Source: Bipolaris cookei
Lineage: Eukaryota > Ascomycota > Dothideomycetes > Pleosporales > Pleosporaceae
Assembly: GCA_002286855.1 (NCBI GenBank)
Contig: NRSV01000069.1
Location: 1-41,366 of the forward strand
DNA length: 41,366 nt
Direction of reading: 5' to 3'
Shown: in pieces, positions 20,258 through 31,171 of the stretch
How the letters are laid out: the number at the start of each line of letters is the position of its first letter
How positions within the stretch are numbered: position 1 is the first letter of the stretch
Program-made: the position numbers and the translations under genes
The notes under the pieces: model-generated
What the model was told of the DNA's origin: nothing
Seen by the model: the letters and a program-made list of their open reading frames with translations, nothing else
Databases searched by the model: none

Positions 20258-21819
20258 ACTCTGGCATGTAGATCTGGAGTTTTTTTCCACAGGAATTGTA
20301 CATACTCGGGGAAAATTGATATCTGCCTTTAACTTATTACGCGCTTGCCCGGGTGATTAGGTTGAAGGTGCTGAACAGCATGTGAAGGAATTGCCGAGGT
20401 GCTGTAATGAGACAATCAGACAACACATAAGGCAAGGTGGTGAATGACTAATTTTCGTCATTCATCGTCTGATGCACGTCTACGCAATGGCATTGTGTCT
20501 GAGACGTAAAGGAGCGGATGCTAGACAGGCCCGACTGTCTGTGGGGCTAATACTTTTCGTCACTAGTTTGAACAGCGCAATGAAACACCAAGTACATGCT
20601 TAGATCGGTCCTGTGGCCGCGTATGGTCTTGTGTGTAAGCAAGACATTGGCTGAACTTCTATAGCGGTGAAGCCGAGCCACGTGGGTGGCTTAATGTGGA
20701 GTATATTGGAAGAGGAGCATGAGGCGCATGAGTTTGATCGGTCTTCCCTGGGGGACAAAGGAAGTTGTGATATTGCCGTCCGCGAGGAATGCATGGCGGT
20801 TGGATATATGTGTTTAGCATTCCCAAGAATAGACAAAGCCTGCGTATCCTAAGTACAAGCAAGTGTAAACTCTACAACCCCACCACGGCAAAACGCTGCT
20901 GCAGAAGTTTACATGGCGCGTTTCATAGGGGTGGACACGCACACGTCACTTAGAGTAAGGCTGTTGCTGGGGAGCCGGCCCCATAGCGGCCCGTACCTGG
21001 CCAGAGGGTCTTCGGTGATTGGCGCACCCTGCATGCCCATGATGATTCTGCGATAAAGATGGAGGCAAATAGGTCAGAAGGAAGGACAGCAGGCAGCTAA
21101 AGATGGCCAGTCCAGGCCTTGTCCAAAGATAGATGAGTCCTGTCTGGCCCACGGTCTGGTTGACAAAAGAATCGCACTCAGCCATTGCCAACCTCACCCT
21201 TCAGCCCGACCGGAACAAGCGAATCTCAAGTGAATTAGAGATAGCCTATTGTACACAGAGATATACATAAGTACTAGACAGATACAGCCATGGGAAAGGT
21301 ACGAGACAATGCCAGGAGCCACAGGGTATATGCTTTTTTGTCTTCTTGTCGCCAACAATCTCCCATGAGATTGCCGTCTATGCGGTGCATTGATGCAGGC
21401 ATCCTATGAAAGGCAGGGAGGTGCTGGGGCGAACAAAGAGTGTTTCTCAACAGACATGGCTCGACTGATTACAAAATAGATGGCAAGGCCGATGGGAATT
21501 CGCACTCGAAGCATAGTATGGATTATGTTTCGCCGGAAAAAGGGAGTCTTGGTGACTGCGGTTCCAGGTAAGGCTTAGCGCCAAAAGTGGGGCCCCTGTC
21601 GTTCGCTGTGCCCTGTGCCAAACATGGCGTATCTCGGGGAACGAGCGTCAACATCACTATCACTCTCTCATTGACGCCTCAACGCCGCAATTGCCTGCCT
21701 CCGCCCGCCTCAATCCGACAGGACGCTTGCAGCCCGAAGTTGATGCTGACTTTTGTTACAAAAATTCTGTTCCTTATCTGCCCGAACTCAACTTCAGCCG
21801 TGTTCTCCAGAGAAATGAC
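20258..21819. other. Intergenic, complex I subunit to She3-like gene
   Basis: Nothing gene-like is supported. The frame open from 21691 upstream of the She3-like ATG has no ATG of its own and is treated as 5' leader. A 5' exon of the She3-like gene could lie here unseen. Confidence 0.45.
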
Positions 21820-22773
21820 ATGAACGGCTCAGCGTGGCCTGACGACGCTCTTCGCACTGCGAACGCAACCCCTATACGCTCCAAGTCTCCGGCTGTCATG
21901 CCCTCGTATACGTCGCCTCGCAACGTCTCAGGTCCCTTCGCCGTAGACAAGGCCCCAATGGCCGCCGACGAGAACAACTCCTGGGCCCGCCCAAATCATC
22001 ACAACAGCACGCCAAACTCAAAGACGTCGCAGTACATTGACAAGATCACCCAAGAAAATGACCGGTTGCGGCGAGAACTGCGTGCCGAGAAGCTGGCCAG
22101 AGAAGATGAAGCCAAGCGCGTGTCCGCCGCCCAAACCAGAGCCGAAGACTCGCGTGCCGAGTATCAGCACCTCCAAGTCCTTGCTGACACAAATGCGCGG
22201 GCCATAGAGCGGAAGGACCGGAAGCTGGAGGAGCTCAGGGCCACGCTCGACACCGAGATCCGTCGGCGGAAGATGGCAGAGCAGAGAGCCGAGGAAGCCC
22301 TCAAGATGCTGGGCGACACTAGGTCAGAGACGCAGCGACAGCTGGCACAGGCGTACGAAATGAAGGGTCTAGCAGACACCAACCTCGAGACAGCACGCGA
22401 CGGCTTCAAGCGCATCACCGACGGCTACGAGAACAAGGTCCGCCTCATCAACCAGGAGCTGAACGAGCTGCGACGCAAGCGACTCGAAGACGCCGACAAG
22501 ATCAAACGCCAGGCCATCATAAGCGATCAGCTCCAACACGAGTCATCCCGCTCGAACCGAACCGAGGCCAAGCTCACCAACCTCATGGAAGCGTACAAGA
22601 AGGAGCATCGCAAGGAAATGGACGCCCTTATCGCCGAGGCAGAGAGGCTGCGACACGCGTTGCCAGAAAAGGAGCGCGAGGCTCAGAAGCTGGTAGACGC
22701 CATGGTCGAGACGCGCGACAAGATGCGGTGGGTTATGACACAGCATGAACGCCAAACAGCCAGTCAGTCTTAG
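21820..22773 (+). CDS. Coiled-coil protein of the She3 (SWI5-dependent HO expression 3) type
   Basis: A single exon from the first in-frame ATG (ACATGAACGG) gives 317 residues. The first 65 residues are polar and serine/proline-rich (IRSKSPAVMPSYTSPRN). From SQYIDKITQENDRLRRELRAEKLAREDEAKR to the end the protein is almost continuous heptad-type coiled coil, rich in E, K, R, A and L. In yeast She3 links the myosin Myo4 to She2 and localised mRNA; filamentous ascomycete proteins with this start block are commonly annotated as She3-like. The annotation rests on the coiled-coil start motif, so general coiled-coil similarity is an alternative explanation. Lack of introns and the clean frame support a real gene. 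Confidence 0.65.
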   Translation: MNGSAWPDDALRTANATPIRSKSPAVMPSYTSPRNVSGPFAVDKAPMAADENNSWARPNHHNSTPNSKTSQYIDKITQENDRLRRELRAEKLAREDEAKRVSAAQTRAEDSRAEYQHLQVLADTNARAIERKDRKLEELRATLDTEIRRRKMAEQRAEEALKMLGDTRSETQRQLAQAYEMKGLADTNLETARDGFKRITDGYENKVRLINQELNELRRKRLEDADKIKRQAIISDQLQHESSRSNRTEAKLTNLMEAYKKEHRKEMDALIAEAERLRHALPEKEREAQKLVDAMVETRDKMRWVMTQHERQTASQS

Positions 22774-24768
22774 TGCTGTCCCTGTTACCGCTCACCACTT
22801 GTGGTGGATTGGTCCAGTGCCAGTGCATAGACCAGCGTGCGCTTTACCACACTCTACGACGATCATGACCAAGTTTGATTCCCGGCCTCAAAAGGCATCT
22901 GTAGCATATCTGGATACTAAGGCGAAGGGCGTTTAAGGCATTCCATCAGCACACACATACGCACTTGTGCAGGCCACTCTCATCCTCCCATCTTGGTGAG
23001 AGTTGGAGTGCAGCGCAGTGCATGTGCATCAGTTTTTGTTTCTTTTTCTTGGGTTGGTCTCAGTGCACGAGGGGTATGTAGAAAGCAGATGAATGGAGAT
23101 GGGTGGACTACCTGGCATCAATCCATCTGTTCAACAACCCAGTTTCTGACAACTGTCTTTGCTTGACTTGGACATTTTGTGTGAGTAGATAGGGTAATGT
23201 TTAAATATACGTGAGTAAATCTTTATTCCGGTTGGCTTGACTCACTTTAAGTGCTGGGATAGGGTTATTAATGCATTCAAGGGTCCAAGGGTGATCCTTC
23301 CTTGCTTGAGTGCCAAGTCAGTTAGCATAGGCTTTTGACTTGTATGAATGCATACAAAACCGCCTTCCCTCGTCTACTATTGTCAGAAGACAATCCAAAC
23401 TTGCAAAGGTAGCACTGCATCTGTGTATCGCAACGAACCCATTGAGTAACAGCACCAAGACGACGCACGAGTCCTTGTACATCCGACAACTACCATCGCT
23501 ACCTGCCAGTTACACTAAACGGTACGCACAGTACTGCAGACTAGACGTCCAGGGGCACGGTTAACAGCAGGGTCACTCTACACAGACACCCGTAGCACAA
23601 CACTAGCACCAGCGATCCGATTAATCGATATCAATTTTTCCGTGCTGTAGCTGTCCCTGTCTTTCGGTGCACATACCATGATGCACGACTAGTAAGCGCT
23701 CCGAAGCCTTACTACCCAGGCAATTATAGGAAATGTGTGGGCCAGGGTAGTGCTGTTTATGCCAAGGAGCAAGAAATGAGTAACAGTATCCACGAGCCGC
23801 TCTTTCACCTCCTTTCTCAATCACTGCTATGCTTACTTTCATTGCATAGGCAATACTGGATAGCGTGAAGACGAAGAGGCGGCGTGTTGGGGATTAGTGC
23901 ACAAAACACAGGTCCATAATTTGACAAGGCGAATCGACGTGTCTCACCCGCGCAAACGACGTGCAACTTTATCTTCACCATTACTATCCAGTACAACAAT
24001 GATGCTAACAATCTTGGTGCTGAACAATGTAATTGATAAACGAGATGTCACCCCGCTTTGCCCTTTTCTTCACCGATGAGATCAAGATGCATGGGTGCAA
24101 TGAGATATGAGACCACTTACCGAATGCAACAGAGTCTGGAATCTAGAAAGAAGAAAGGCCCAGACAGTAGATAAATTGATATCCGCATGACCTAATATAT
24201 GCTCCTGCAGCCATAACATTCTTTCCTTGTTCGAACGAAAAGACCGGAGTGCGTAGTACCATTGTATCGCACCAACATTGACGACATACCTATGAATAGG
24301 GACAAAGCAAATACCTTTACTTTTTCCGCCTGAACCGTTAATTCCCCGTGACACCGGTGTATACCAGTGTCTCCATCGGTGTACCACAGTATGGAACCTC
24401 AATTCGAATGCATATACCGTCTTTTCAAGGGGAAATCGGCAGGGATCACAGCACTCATGTCTCTGCCTCGCATTACAAGCAGAACCTATGTATCATGAAT
24501 CCCCACGAGTCCAACTTTCAGCACTTTATTCCATTAACAAGACGAGACAGATTCCATCATCTCATCCCCGCACATGCGCAACTGCGATACCCGAGCAAAC
24601 GAGAAGCGAAGAAAACTCTACATCACATCCCCATCGCAAGCGGGAAGCTGCATTGCACATCGGCTGAAAAAAAAACGCCACAATATACATGCGTTACACT
24701 ATGACTTGTACGTACATGTATCTTCTCTAGTCGTAGATGGCCGTTATACAAAGTCTGCAAAGCACAAG
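22774..24768. other. 2-kb gene-free stretch
   Basis: No gene supported. The first part is presumably the 3' UTR of the She3-like gene. Many short frames are present without splice or family support. Confidence 0.5.
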
Positions 24769-24776
24769 TATATAAG
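24769..24776 (+). promoter_or_regulatory. TATA box with downstream pyrimidine-rich tract
   Basis: TATATAAG lies about 150 bp upstream of the ATG at 24926 and is followed by a long C/T- and CA-rich tract (about 24800-24890), the usual arrangement of well-transcribed fungal genes. Confidence 0.5.
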
Positions 24777-24925
24777 ACCAACTACCCATAGCCACCACCA
24801 TCTGCATCCCCATCCTCCACCTCTGTTTCTATCTCTCAGTCTCATACACCACACTCACTCGTTCTCTCTTCTCCCTCATTGCTCAACCACCCGAACCCCC
24901 AAAAAATATCTAAGCCAGATTCAAG

Positions 24926-25166
24926 ATGTGCAAGCACTCCCCCCTCTCCACCCTCGCAATCCCCTGCATGAACGACGCAGAAGGTACAACTACCATGCCT
25001 GTACGTCCTCTTTCCCCACTCTCCCCAACATATCAATCAAGCAAAAAGCTAAATATTAGCATAATAGGTCCCCGGCCGTCGCTGCCCCGCCTGTCTCGAA
25101 CGCGGTGATACAGTCTGGGTTATCCCCGGCAAGAATTGCCATGAGTGTGGGACGCCGGTTAACTAG
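24926..25166 (+). CDS. 57-residue zinc-ribbon protein
   Basis: Two exons, 24926-25000 and 25068-25166, with a 67-bp phase-0 intron (donor GTACGT, GCTAAAT before the acceptor). Exon 1 encodes MCKHSPLSTLAIPCMNDAEG and five further residues. Exon 2 has two CX2C knuckles 17 residues apart, RRCPACLERGDTVWVIPG followed by NCHECGTPVN and a TAG. The paired CPAC and CHECG motifs are a compact zinc ribbon. The size and the TATA box plus CT-tract upstream suggest a real, expressed small gene. I know no function. Short zinc-ribbon proteins of this kind can be RNA- or protein-binding, but that is only inference. Confidence 0.65.
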
Positions 25167-25900
25167 AATCACTCGTCTACATGGATCCGGTCTGGGAACT
25201 GAAGATTCATGGAAGCGAAAAAGAAAACCCCTTTTGGGTTTGCAAGTTGAGTCGGAGATAGGGTAGCTAGGGAATGGTGGGGTGTTGAATGCATTTGAGC
25301 TCGCGAGGTTTGTTTGGTTTGCATTTTCTGGGCCAAAGGGGTAATTTATTGAAATTGGAACATGTACTTGTAGGCTGCGTGGGTGAGTTGATTTGGGTTC
25401 GGAATTGTCAGTGAAATAAAAGTTTGTTAGGTTTCTAATCGATTTGACTGTTGTCAAGTCAGTTAAGGGTGTGTGATGTAGGACGGCCCAGTCTAACAAA
25501 ACTTCGTAAGAAGTATGAATATCCATGTATATTTAGGAAAGCAGAAGACTACACTATCCCGCTAATAGCACTGCTCCAAGATTATCGAACCTCGCTTTAC
25601 ACCTTCAAAGCCGTAGGGATTTCTGCCGTCCACCCTGATACCACCGCTTCTCCTCCTTCTTCGGATGATACAATGACTGCTTCCCCCGTCCCTGATACTT
25701 ATGCAAACTATCATGCGAAAACTGTTTCCCACGCCCAAACCGGGGGCTGACCGGAAAAAACTAAATATCCGCATTAGTCAAACCCCCCACCGAACCTAGT
25801 AAGCCACACGTATATAAGCACGGCGTGATCTGAGGAAAAGAAAAACACAGTAAGAAACAACAACAATAAACGGTAGTAGCAGATACGGTCATGAGATAGC
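25167..25900. other. Intergenic, zinc-ribbon gene to PLC 3' end
   Basis: Convergent 3' flanks. Open frames at 25056-25526 and 25451-25750 run antisense or unsupported; nothing else seen. Confidence 0.5.
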
Positions 25901-28366
25901 TCAAGCCGCACTAACCGTCTTCGTGATGCGGACTAGCAGTGCGCCTTTGGATACCACACCGTTTGCGTCGTAGAGGTGGAGAACGCGGTAACCGGTTTGT
26001 AGACGGTCGAGACGGAAGCAGGCCCATGCGGCTAGGTCGTCGCTGATGCGCTCGTCGTCCATTACTTTGAATCTGTAGAAACATGATGTTAGCATGTATT
26101 ACTGGAACTTGGTTGCATGCTCCCAGGTACGATGATATCAACTGTGCCATAGTGACCAGTACTTGATTTTCTGCATCGAAGAAGGCTCGCTGCACGAGCC
26201 GAGCCAGGCATAAAAGCGCTGTCATAGCGAAGAAAATGATGAGGCCTGATACCGGAATCACGGCACTCTGCAGCTTGGCAGATTGAGTCCTAGCAATATG
26301 CCACGACCGTTATCTCCACATCCACTTCAGCGCCCGTGAAACCACCAGGCCGTTCCTACGTAGCACACGAGCACACCGAACACTAGGTCAGGTCTGGATA
26401 ATCATGCAGGGACGTCTTGTGCTATAGGTCGGACCCGAATCGGTATGCACAAAGGCGATGCGTGTAACCCGTGGCGATGTGTACACGTAGCGAAAAAAAA
26501 GAAAACCCACCTGACAAAAGTCAACTCATCCGTCACGCCATGTACGCCGGTGAATTTGATGACTTCACGACCAAAGTCGGGATTCGGGGTCCTGGCCGTC
26601 TTGGTCTTGTCTTTGTATTCGCCCTTTTGGCTTCTTCCGTTGCCTTGTACAGGTTCGGCATTTCGCTCTTCGTGCGACTCAACGTGTAGCTCGACCTTGA
26701 CATATGGCTTAAAGTCTTTGGGGTCGTCTTCTTCTGGAGGCAGAGGAATATTCTGTCCTGCAATAAACTCGATGCTCAGATCCATATCCTGATGGGGAAT
26801 GGCTGTCTTTTGTGTTGCCGCAGTGCTCGTGCTGCGATATCCCTCTGGCTTGAGAACCCATCCAGGAGTACCTGCAAACATGGCCTCATTCTGCATCATT
26901 CCACCGTCCCAGCGTTGCCAGTTGAGAGCTACGATCTGAACTCCCGCACGCCAAAAGACGGAGGGGTTGAGGTTTGAAGACGTCAGCCGGAGACCTTTTG
27001 GATACGCGCGCATGAAGTAGTGTTTGTTGTGATGGAAAAGTCCTGTAGGGTTGCTCTCGTGAAGATCCATCAATGTGCCTTCTGAAAGCGAGAAAACATG
27101 GGTAGGTATCTTCGCCTCGGGAGTGTCCAAGCCCTTGTACGAGTAGCCACCAAAATATACACCCAGCCGCGCTAGAGACTCTATGACCTTGGGCTTTGGC
27201 GCCGGAGGCTTCTTCTCGCCGTCTGGCCCAAATTCATCTTCTGAGCCTACAGAGTCCAGACTTGCAGTGTGTTCTAACGGTGGTACTGATCCATCAACTG
27301 CGGAAACCTGTGTCTCAGGAGGAGGAGATGGCTTGGGATGACCACGCTTGACCTTGACGAGAATCTTGTTGTCCAGTTCCTTGAGTGCAGGCAAGCCGAC
27401 CGTGTCTAGGCTCTGGGTTGGATCCAGTGGCTCTTCAAGCAGCATGCCCTTCCAGTACTCTTGCATGAGCTCGACCATGATCTCCTGTTGCTCGGGACCA
27501 CAGTGTACTTCCAGACTGACAATGAGGGGTAGATTGGATACTGCAAACGCGTATTCTTTGACGGTTGCGCAAACAGATCGAAACGTCATCTCCTTGGTCA
27601 AAGTGTAGCCGTGAAACACTTTTGGTTCCGCTCGGGAGCTGTATGAAGCAGAGTGCCAGGGCTCGATCTTTCGCACGTCATTTTGAGGCGGCGGCGGAGG
27701 CGTCACGTCTTTCTCTTCGTCTGACTTGTCCTTGCCGAACTTCAGGCCCAGGCGTTTGCGGATGCTCAGACCAGATTTGGATTTCTTCTTCTCCTTCCTC
27801 AATTCATCAGCTCCAGGATTGCCTCTAGCGGCTTCTTCATCTGAACTTGAGTCAGAGAGCTCATCACCGTCCCAAACGTCCACCTCAACGCAGCGACAAC
27901 CTCGCATCAGGACGTTTTTGTAGGCGTCAACACTCGAGTCGCTCGAGAGCTGGTTGCCGGTGAGGTATGTGTTGTGGCTGGAGGAGATGAAGTAGTTGGA
28001 TATCGGGTGCGACTCATCTAGGGGTGGTGCAGGCTTCATCACATTGCCTAGTCCTGAGGCAAAGTAGTTGGCAAAAGAGGGAAAAGAGCCATCGCCCAGA
28101 AGCTCTAGGTGACTGTCCACTACAGTTTCGAAGTCTTTTCCAGGACCATTCTGCTCCTTGAGCCAGCTCAATTGTCCGTCCTTGGTCTGCAGATTGTGAC
28201 GGCCCAGGATCTCGTTGTATACGACTCGGAGGTAGCTTTGGAGGTTTGACAGGTCATCAAGGGTACGAGCTTTAGCAGCGACGGCGGCTGTTCCTCCTCC
28301 AGCTTGGAGCTGGGGGTTGTCAAGCTTGGGCGTACCCAGCTTGCTATCCTTGGAGGGGTCCGGCAT
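25901..28366 (-). CDS. Phosphoinositide-specific phospholipase C
   Basis: Two exons on the minus strand, 28366-26511 and 26072-25901, give 675 residues. The 438-bp intron joins ELTFVR to FKVMDDERI and ends with CTAAC and CTACAG. The start is the ATG at 28366; the frame runs nine codons further upstream but only to a GTG. The PI-PLC X domain begins HPISNYFISSSHNTYLTG, with catalytic His131, and holds the second histidine in VFHGYTLT (His252). Between these lies a 75-residue acidic then polybasic insertion (SDSSSDEEAARG, KKKSKSGLSIRKRLGLKF). The Y domain starts near LARLGVYFGGYSYKG and includes MRAYPKGLRLTSSN, WRAGVQIVALNWQ. A C2 domain closes the protein. The enzyme cleaves PtdIns(4,5)P2 into IP3 and diacylglycerol in Ca2+ signalling; C2 and the basic insert would contact membrane. 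Confidence 0.93.
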
Positions 28367-29043
28367 CGTGGGGGTGTTGGGGGCCAGCAACACCAGGAGC
28401 GTAGAGGGGACTGTAGGAAACTAAAAGGAACAATTGGAGTACAACTGGAAGCAAAGGCGCAAGGCGACGGTGGTGCCTAGTTATTCAGGACTGGCGAATT
28501 CTTAGAGGAATGCTGACTGCAGGACTGCAGGAAGCTCAGCTGTCTCAAACGATGTCAGCGCTTCCCTCTCAAGTATGTGGTTGCGTGTTCCCTGAATCGT
28601 GCGCAACATACCTTGGGCAAGATTGATGCTCGTCTACTGCAATGCAGCCGTCAGTGTGGGCTTCTAGGAGATTCGAGCGTGGCAGAAGTATCTAAGAAGA
28701 GAGGAGAGGCGGCTGGTCACATAGTAGGCATGGATGCAATGGCCTCATACTCCAGCTCGAGCCTGCCTTGGCTGCCGCATCGGCGTTTGATGATCCAGTT
28801 GGTGGGGCGTAAGACAAGGGAGTGAACCCGTGAATAAATGCCACGCGGCATTGTACATGAAGACACTGCATTAAGCCATTTGCTTGTGACTGAGGAACAA
28901 TGCCCTGTTTGCGTTGCTCGCTGCCATACCGCACCCGCCTCGCCAAGCTGCGCCGACGTCACCCAGGGTGTCAGGGTCCAACCGTTTCGAAACATCCATC
29001 TTATTCGTCCCACTCAACACTTACTATACATAGCACATCCACA
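28367..29043. promoter_or_regulatory. Divergent intergenic region between PLC and cupin gene
   Basis: 677 bp hold the upstream regions of both genes, which diverge. No ORF is supported and no specific binding site is claimed. Confidence 0.4.
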
Positions 29044-29381
29044 ATGGCAAAGTCACGGAAAGAAGCAGAGCGCGAAGTTCAGTCGTGGGGTTTTGGCCAT
29101 ATTTTCACGTGGACAGATGGCCCGTAAGTTTGCATTACCGTCTCCCTACACATATTACGTCTGTTTGACCACCGCGCAGCAATGCTCACTACCCGCCGCA
29201 CAAGCACAGCGGCAAAACTACACATCTCGTTCTGGATGGCTCTATAACCTACACCTACCCTGACGAGCCTGATGCCAAGAGGGAAACTATCGGTCCTGGC
29301 GCGCGATGGGATGTTGATGCACAAAAGGTGCATGAAGTTTGGGTTGGCAGCGAAGGATGTACCTATGTCATTGGAGAATAG
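29044..29381 (+). CDS. Small single-domain cupin (RmlC-like)
   Basis: Exons 29044-29123 and 29180-29381, with a 56-bp GTAAGT intron, give 93 residues, too short to be noticed without splicing. The product has the cupin metal motif HYPPHKHSGKTTHLVLDG (His34, His36, His42) and a second motif GARWDVDAQKVHEVWVG (His78), followed by GCTYVIGE at the end. The first cupin motif lacks the usual glutamate. Small cupins of this shape bind one metal and act as isomerases, dioxygenases or sensors; the activity cannot be named. The ATG has good context (CACAATGG). It converges on the NUFIP-like gene, with 28 bp between stop codons. Confidence 0.8.
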
Positions 29382-29409
29382 TATCAAACACTGGATACCT
29401 TTCACATGC

Positions 29410-30867
29410 TCAACCCAGAAATCCATTCTGCCCCAGGTATTTGATTGCATCAAGCGCTAGCTGGTCCGCCTTGACAAGCTCCTGCTCCACCATGCGTTCA
29501 TACAGCCCCTGAAGCTTATTATCCTCTTCCTTTGGTGGGTGCTGGTATTTGCATTTGCTCAAGTACGGACACCTTCCGTTTCTCCTCCAATTCGTGCACA
29601 TTTTGTTGCTCTTTATTTCTGCTCGCACAGACGCAGGCGGAGGAGGTGGGACTTTTATTGGCGGCGGAGCAGTTTTTGATGACACCGTTTCTGGGGCCTC
29701 GTCGTTGCCCTCTGAGTCGGAATCGGAATCGGAGTCTGATTCTTCTGAACTGGACACGACCGATGACTCGGAGAGGACCGAGATATCCTCGTCCGACTCC
29801 GTCTCGCTATCGTATTCCAGTCCAAGGTCTATTGTAGCTGGTGTCGACTGCTTCTTCACCATGCTCTCGTGCAACTTTTTGCGCAGCGTTGCCAGCTCTC
29901 CTTGCCTCCTTTTTTCTGCTTCTTGTTTTGCGTTATCGTTTCGAACCTCATCGCGATCCGGCTTCGGATGTGCTTGAATGGTTTTCGCTAGTTCGGTCTC
30001 TTTTGGCGGCTTCCCTTTCATTCTGCGCAAAAACTCGAGCTCTGCCAAACGTTTCCGTGCTGTCTCTTCCTGCTTTTCTATGATCCTCTGTTGTGTTGGA
30101 AAGTTTTTCCTACGATCCTTGATCCATGCTGCGACTTCAGCGCCGGTTTGTATTGTAATGGTCTCTCCTTCGTGCTCAAAAGCGAAGCCCCCGCCCTTTA
30201 GTTTCGCAGAGAATGCGGCCTCTTCGTCAACGTCCTCTTCACCACTACTTTCATCCTGCTCGACTTTTTGTGAGAGCCCAAGAGTGACCTTGCGCTTCTT
30301 ATTGTCAGATTCCGGGATCGAGGGTAACGGCAGCGAAAAGCCAAAGCTGGGTACCTGTGGTGGCACAGCAGCCTTGGCTCGGGGCGGTTTCGAGCTGTGT
30401 TGCTGGGGGTTCCTCTGCGACTGCACATTTCCGTTACGTTCGGTCAATTTTCGCTTCTGACCTGCATGCTTGTGCGGAGAATATTGAGGACCTGGCTGGC
30501 TGCATGCGGATGGTGAAGGTTGGGGTTTGGCATTTGCTTCTGGTGAGGTAGCATCCTCCAGCGCATTCCTATGGCCGTTTCCATGGCCATCTCTGGTGTC
30601 GCTCCTGTGGTATCCACCCCCTCTATTGTTTTGATAACCTCCCCTTTGGCCTCTACCACACGCATCTCTTCGTCCACGATTCTGCTCATGACCGCCCCTT
30701 GAGTTCCCGACAACGTTATGAAAGCCGCCACCTCTGTTCTGATTTCCTCTTCTTCCGCGACTTCTCTCGCCTCCTCCTCGATTGTGGCCTTCTCGTTGGC
30801 TTGGGTATGGCTGCTCGTTTGACGCAGCCTTGGGCGGCGGCGGAGGCGGAGGAAATTTGAATGTCAT
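29410..30867 (-). CDS. NUFIP1-domain / CCCH zinc-finger protein (probable box C/D snoRNP assembly factor)
   Basis: One intronless frame of 485 residues from ATG 30867. A polyproline start (KFPPPPPPP) is followed by an RGG/RG-rich region (residues 28-100). A basic KKRK stretch near 190 may be a nuclear signal. The NUFIP1 core motif is AAWIKDRRKNFPTQQRI (about 247-263), followed by a coiled coil. An acidic serine tract (SDSDSDSDSEGND) then leads to a C-terminal CCCH finger CTNWRRNGRCPYLSKCKYQH (424-443). NUFIP1/Rsa1 proteins hold Snu13/15.5K and the R2TP machinery during snoRNP assembly; RGG and CCCH parts point to RNA binding. The gene shares its promoter region with RPC25. Confidence 0.85.
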   Translation of the reverse strand: MTFKFPPPPPPPKAASNEQPYPSQREGHNRGGGERSRGRRGNQNRGGGFHNVVGNSRGGHEQNRGRRDACGRGQRGGYQNNRGGGYHRSDTRDGHGNGHRNALEDATSPEANAKPQPSPSACSQPGPQYSPHKHAGQKRKLTERNGNVQSQRNPQQHSSKPPRAKAAVPPQVPSFGFSLPLPSIPESDNKKRKVTLGLSQKVEQDESSGEEDVDEEAAFSAKLKGGGFAFEHEGETITIQTGAEVAAWIKDRRKNFPTQQRIIEKQEETARKRLAELEFLRRMKGKPPKETELAKTIQAHPKPDRDEVRNDNAKQEAEKRRQGELATLRKKLHESMVKKQSTPATIDLGLEYDSETESDEDISVLSESSVVSSSEESDSDSDSDSEGNDEAPETVSSKTAPPPIKVPPPPPASVRAEIKSNKMCTNWRRNGRCPYLSKCKYQHPPKEEDNKLQGLYERMVEQELVKADQLALDAIKYLGQNGFLG

Positions 30868-31171
30868 TGTGGTAATTGCGAGGTTGTTGATTAAAAAAAG
30901 GATATCTAGTTCATTGCGCCGGGTATATTATCGCTGAAAGGGAAAGCGCAATGACGTTGGTGAAGAAGAGTGAAAAGTTGGTTACGGCAGGAGATGAGAC
31001 GCGCCTCGGGGGTCCGACAACAATCCAAAAAGTTGTTATCGATACCGCTAGCTCCACGCTAATCATGGCGCAAGTCGCGCCTCTGATTCTTGACTCTCAC
31101 AACTCAATCACAATGTATAGGTGACGAGCGCTTACTACACCGAAATCCATGAAGCCTCCAAAGTTGCAAAT
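30868..31171. promoter_or_regulatory. Shared divergent promoter of NUFIP-like gene and RPC25
   Basis: Only 304 bp separate the two start codons, so both genes of RNA synthesis and processing are driven from one short region. This makes co-regulation plausible (inference). No transcription-factor site is claimed. Confidence 0.5.

Noticed and set aside
21691..21819. 43 extra N-terminal residues on the She3-like protein
   Set aside because: The upstream frame starts at TTG and has no ATG before 21820.
28367..28393. Upstream nine codons of the PLC frame
   Set aside because: The frame there opens with GTG, not ATG; the ATG at 28366 is the first usable start.
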